From Mesorhizobium_K sp040049215 (lineage in GTDB: Bacteria; Pseudomonadota; Alphaproteobacteria; Rhizobiales; Rhizobiaceae), in assembly GCF_040049215.1 (NCBI RefSeq), contig NZ_JBDZDN010000005.1, positions 62,001 to 126,000 on the forward strand: 64,000 bases of DNA, in the 5' to 3' direction. Both the position numbers and the translations under genes were made by a program. The notes under the pieces are model-generated. The model did no database searches. It was not told where the DNA came from and was given only the letters and a program-made list of their open reading frames with translations. The number at the start of each line of letters is the position of its first letter. Position 1 is the first letter of the stretch. Below are positions 61,620 through 64,000 of this stretch, piece by piece.

Positions 61620-61997
61620 TCATCCGGCTATCGCCACCTGTATGGCGTTCGAAAACATCGATCGTTCCAACGGTTTGAGCAGGTATGCAGCCGCGCCTGC
61701 CTCGAAGCACTTTTCGCGCATGCCGGGCTGGTCCAAGGCGGTGATGATGATAACGGGCAGGTTCATGCCTCTCAACCGTACGCGAACGAGCACCTCCAGG
61801 CCTTGCAGGCCGGGCATGTGGAGATCCAGCACGGCGCAGCTGGGCTCAAGTTCACCAAGGCTCGCAAGGAACTCTTCGCCCGAGGAAAAGCCGACCGGCC
61901 GATAGGTGAGAGAAAGGACGAGGCGGCACAGCGCGCGACGAACCAATTCGTCATCATCGACAATCGCGACCACTGCGCCCGTGTCTCCCATCGGCAT
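61620..61997 (-). CDS. Receiver-only response regulator
   Basis: The 125-residue protein is a single receiver domain. It shows VAIVDDDELVRRALCRLVLS (acidic pocket), phospho-Asp in CAVLDLHMPGLQGLEV near 57, and Thr/Lys switch residues in VIIITALDQPGM and YLLKPLERSM. Without an output domain it may relay phosphate or compete for the kinase, as single-domain FixJ-type receivers do. It lies 35 bases after the next gene on the same strand. Confidence 0.88.
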   Translation of the reverse strand: MPMGDTGAVVAIVDDDELVRRALCRLVLSLTYRPVGFSSGEEFLASLGELEPSCAVLDLHMPGLQGLEVLVRVRLRGMNLPVIIITALDQPGMREKCFEAGAAAYLLKPLERSMFSNAIQVAIAG

Positions 61998-62032
61998 GTT
62001 CTACAGCAATGGGTGATCATCGCGTAGTTGGC

Positions 62033-62692
62033 CTAGGGTCCAACCCCCGTGGGCGGCTCTGGCCGGGACGGCTTGCCTTGCCAAGCGTTCACGGACGAGA
62101 CCAGCCGAACGAGGTCAGCCACCGTGCGGACGCCCATTTTTGCCATCATCCGGCCGCGATGGACCTTGACCGTCTTCTCGACGGTTCCCAGGTCGGCGGC
62201 GATCTGCTTGTTGAGCCGCCCTGCCGCGACATGCGTCAGGACCTCGCGCTCGCGCGGCGTGAGGCTAGCGAGCCGCTTCTCGATCGATTGCCGCCGCTCG
62301 CCTTCGCGACGAGCCTCCAGGTCCCGATCCATGGCATGAGAGACTGCGGCCAGAAGCACCGACGCCTCGACCGGCTTGGTCAGGAAGTCGACGGCACCAG
62401 CCTTCATCGCCTTGACGCTGACCGGGATATCGCCCCGCCCGGAAAGGAATATCACCGGACGATGGACCGCACCCGACAAGAGGGACTGCTGGATGCCCAA
62501 GCCATCCATCCCCGGAAGCATCAGGTCGACTATGGCGCAGCCGGGAACGGCGGGGTCGTGATGGCTGAGGAAATCCTCGGCGCTAGAATGAGGCTTTACC
62601 AGATACCCAGTCGAGGAAAGCAGTCTCGCCAGGGCCACGCGCACGCGTTCGTCGTCATCGACCAGGTACACGGTGGAAGCGACGTTTCGCAT
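62033..62692 (-). CDS. FixJ/NarL-type response regulator
   Basis: The 219-residue regulator has a receiver domain (VYLVDDDERVRVALARLL; Asp in CAIVDLMLPGMDG; FLTKPVEAS) and a LuxR-type HTH (LTPREREVLTHVAAGRLNKQ, VEKTVKVHRGRMMAKMGVRT). It is most like FixJ-group regulators such as those in rhizobia. It probably answers to the kinase gene immediately upstream on the same strand (9 bases apart). Its targets are unknown; oxygen or substrate control of the cargo is only a guess. Confidence 0.9.
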   Translation of the reverse strand: MRNVASTVYLVDDDERVRVALARLLSSTGYLVKPHSSAEDFLSHHDPAVPGCAIVDLMLPGMDGLGIQQSLLSGAVHRPVIFLSGRGDIPVSVKAMKAGAVDFLTKPVEASVLLAAVSHAMDRDLEARREGERRQSIEKRLASLTPREREVLTHVAAGRLNKQIAADLGTVEKTVKVHRGRMMAKMGVRTVADLVRLVSSVNAWQGKPSRPEPPTGVGP

Positions 62693-62701
62693 GTCGGGCC
62701 C

Positions 62702-64000
62702 TCAGAATGGCGGCAGTGTCAGAACCGCCCTCGCGCCGGTATTGTAGCCGTCGTCGAAGATGAGCGTGCCGCCATGAGCCACTGCGATCGAACGGCAAAT
62801 AGCCAACCCTAATCCTAGCCCGGTCTCCTTGGTCGTCACGAACGGCTTGAAGGCGCTCAGCTTCAGTTCGGCCGAGAATCCCGGGCCACAGTCCGACACC
62901 GACATCTCACGACACCCATCATCCCGCTTTCGCGTCTCTATTTCAACTCGCCTGTCGACGGCGGCCAGGTGCGCCATCGCCTCGGCAGCATTCAGCACGA
63001 GATTGAGAACGAGCTGCTGAAGCTGGGTGACGTTGCCTCGAACCTTCAGTTCCGTTTGCGAGGGGTTGAAACTCACCTTCGTCTGGCGAGCGACGAGTTC
63101 GCTGTGCGCCAGTGCCAATGTCGCTACGATCGCGTGGTTGAGATCCACCGGATCGAGCTTCGCCTCACCCTTGACCATCAAACTGCGCAGTTGCGCGATG
63201 ATCGTCGTGGCGCGCTTGTCGTCCGAAATGATGTCGTCGAGGATTTCTGCCAGTTCCTGCTTGTCGGTGGGGTTCTGCTCAAGCAAGCGGGCTCCAGCCT
63301 CGGCGTTCGCAAGGATCGACGTCAGCGGCTGGGTCAGCTCGTGCGCAAACGAGCCGGAGAGCTCGCCGAGCTGGCTGACCCGCGCAAGGTGAGCGAGCTC
63401 GAGGCGCTCCAGGGCAAGCTCTTGCGTGATCCTCCTGCGGCGCCTGTACTGAACGATCAACGCCGCGATGGTCGATGTCTGAATGGCTAGCACCGCAGCG
63501 ATAGCTAAGATCTGCAGCTGGTACTGTTCCCATGCGGACGGCTCGTAATAGCGAATGTCGGAGCTCTGCGGCAGTAGTCCGCGGTCGATGCCCCACCGCA
63601 CCATTTGACGCCAGTCCACGATCGGCAGCGCCGACGAGACGACAACCTTGCGGGCGGTCACGTTTCCGGCCATTGCCTCGACCGCAAGTTTGCCCATGTC
63701 CAGGCCGACCGAGCGGAAGCTCTCGATGTTTCCGCCGAGGATGCCGAAGCCTATCAGAGTACTGTAGACGCCGTACGAAGGCGCGCCCGATACGGCTGCA
63801 AGCTGGCTGGCGACATCGCGCGCGACGAATCTTTTGCCGCCGGCGTCCTCGACCAAAGACAGCATCAGCAGGATCGTGTCCGGGGAAAGTTCCCGCACCC
63901 TGGCCGTAAAGCCGTCTATCGTGAGATCGGACAGGTATTCGACCTTCATCACCGGCGGCAGGTCAGCCAATTCCGAACGTGCGGTCGCCTCCCAGCTCCG
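62702..64000 (-). CDS. Sensor histidine kinase with ABC-type sensing region, 5' end outside the window
   Basis: About 433 residues are visible. The first part reads like a periplasmic ABC-type substrate-binding domain (DGFTARVRELSPDTILLMLS, SYGVYSTLIGFGILGGNIES, AVEAMAGNVTARKVV). A membrane span (LQILAIAAVLAIQTSTIAAL) then leads to a kinase core with the H-box in GSFAHELTQPLTSILANAEA near residue 220, N-box NLVLNAAEAMAHL and DCGPGF with GLGLGLAICRS. It partners the FixJ-like regulator downstream. The frame stays open to 64000, so the start is to the right. Confidence 0.9.
   Translation of the reverse strand, partial: RSWEATARSELADLPPVMKVEYLSDLTIDGFTARVRELSPDTILLMLSLVEDAGGKRFVARDVASQLAAVSGAPSYGVYSTLIGFGILGGNIESFRSVGLDMGKLAVEAMAGNVTARKVVVSSALPIVDWRQMVRWGIDRGLLPQSSDIRYYEPSAWEQYQLQILAIAAVLAIQTSTIAALIVQYRRRRRITQELALERLELAHLARVSQLGELSGSFAHELTQPLTSILANAEAGARLLEQNPTDKQELAEILDDIISDDKRATTIIAQLRSLMVKGEAKLDPVDLNHAIVATLALAHSELVARQTKVSFNPSQTELKVRGNVTQLQQLVLNLVLNAAEAMAHLAAVDRRVEIETRKRDDGCREMSVSDCGPGFSAELKLSAFKPFVTTKETGLGLGLAICRSIAVAHGGTLIFDDGYNTGARAVLTLPPF

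Noticed and set aside
1..64000. CRISPR arrays, rRNA and tRNA genes, tRNA-targeted attachment sites
   Set aside because: Looked for regularly spaced repeats and typical RNA gene sequences; none was seen. An integrase gene and att sites are also not visible, so plasmid versus ICE stays open.

Overview
This 64 kb window looks like the accessory, mobile part of an alphaproteobacterial genome, most likely a Rhizobiales plasmid or integrative conjugative element. The reasons are GC-rich DNA, a VirB11/VirD4-type transfer system, a VirD2-like relaxase with a MobC partner and a TATCCTG-type nick motif, a VirC1/VirC2-like gene pair, FixJ-like and FixH-like proteins, and a DUF736/DUF2493/Toprim module of the kind I associate with rhizobial plasmids. 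No rRNA, tRNA, CRISPR array or core housekeeping cluster was seen.

Layout. 1-2848 holds the end of a type IV secretion operon (virB11, virD4). 2852-6753 is a scar zone: a truncated and frameshifted CBS-BON gene, a GH144-type glucanase, an IS66 transposase remnant abutting a DUF411 remnant, and an ATP-grasp-like gene. 7014-13476 is a first copper module: small secreted and membrane proteins, an ICMT-like methyltransferase, a Tat-exported multicopper oxidase, and a P1B ATPase with an unusual CPD motif. An FNR/FixK-type box lies just upstream. 13473-28198 is a metabolic and efflux island: MFS transporter, beta-CASP nuclease, AMP/thymidine phosphorylase, PRPP synthetase, a three-gene ABC efflux system flanked by a partial prs duplication, a Spy-like protein, a SRPBCC protein, phosphoketolase and acetate kinase.

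28417-45437 is a large copper/silver resistance island. It starts with a CueR-type promoter and contains a YHS-domain CopA ATPase, CueR, a cytochrome c'-like protein, a TolC protein, a second multicopper oxidase, cupredoxin, CusF, FixH-like protein, CusB (broken by one in-frame stop), CusA, a 38-residue Met-rich miniprotein, a Csp-type four-helix copper-storage protein, a DUF305 protein and several Cys/His-rich exported proteins sharing a C-terminal PP motif. 45502-49557 holds a TetR regulator, pdxA, a frameshifted pdxJ, a YkvA gene running into a P1B-ATPase tail remnant, an intact DUF411 gene and an exported protein.

49848-61406 is the mobilisation and plasmid-maintenance part: PrtN-like regulator, relaxase, MobC, oriT candidate, ParA/VirC1-like and VirC2-like proteins, XRE regulator, WGR protein, DUF736, two SLOG proteins and two divergent Toprim proteins around a repeat-rich control region. 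61620-64000 carries a two-component system: receiver-only protein, FixJ/NarL-like regulator, and a sensor kinase cut by the window edge.

Working picture: a conjugative element whose transfer genes (virB11/virD4 at the left, relaxase and oriT at the right) are separated by about 47 kb of cargo. The cargo is mainly periplasmic and cytoplasmic copper detoxification, plus a low-oxygen or stress energy route from nucleotides through pentose phosphates to acetyl phosphate and ATP. At least eight broken or truncated genes show that the cargo was assembled in steps.
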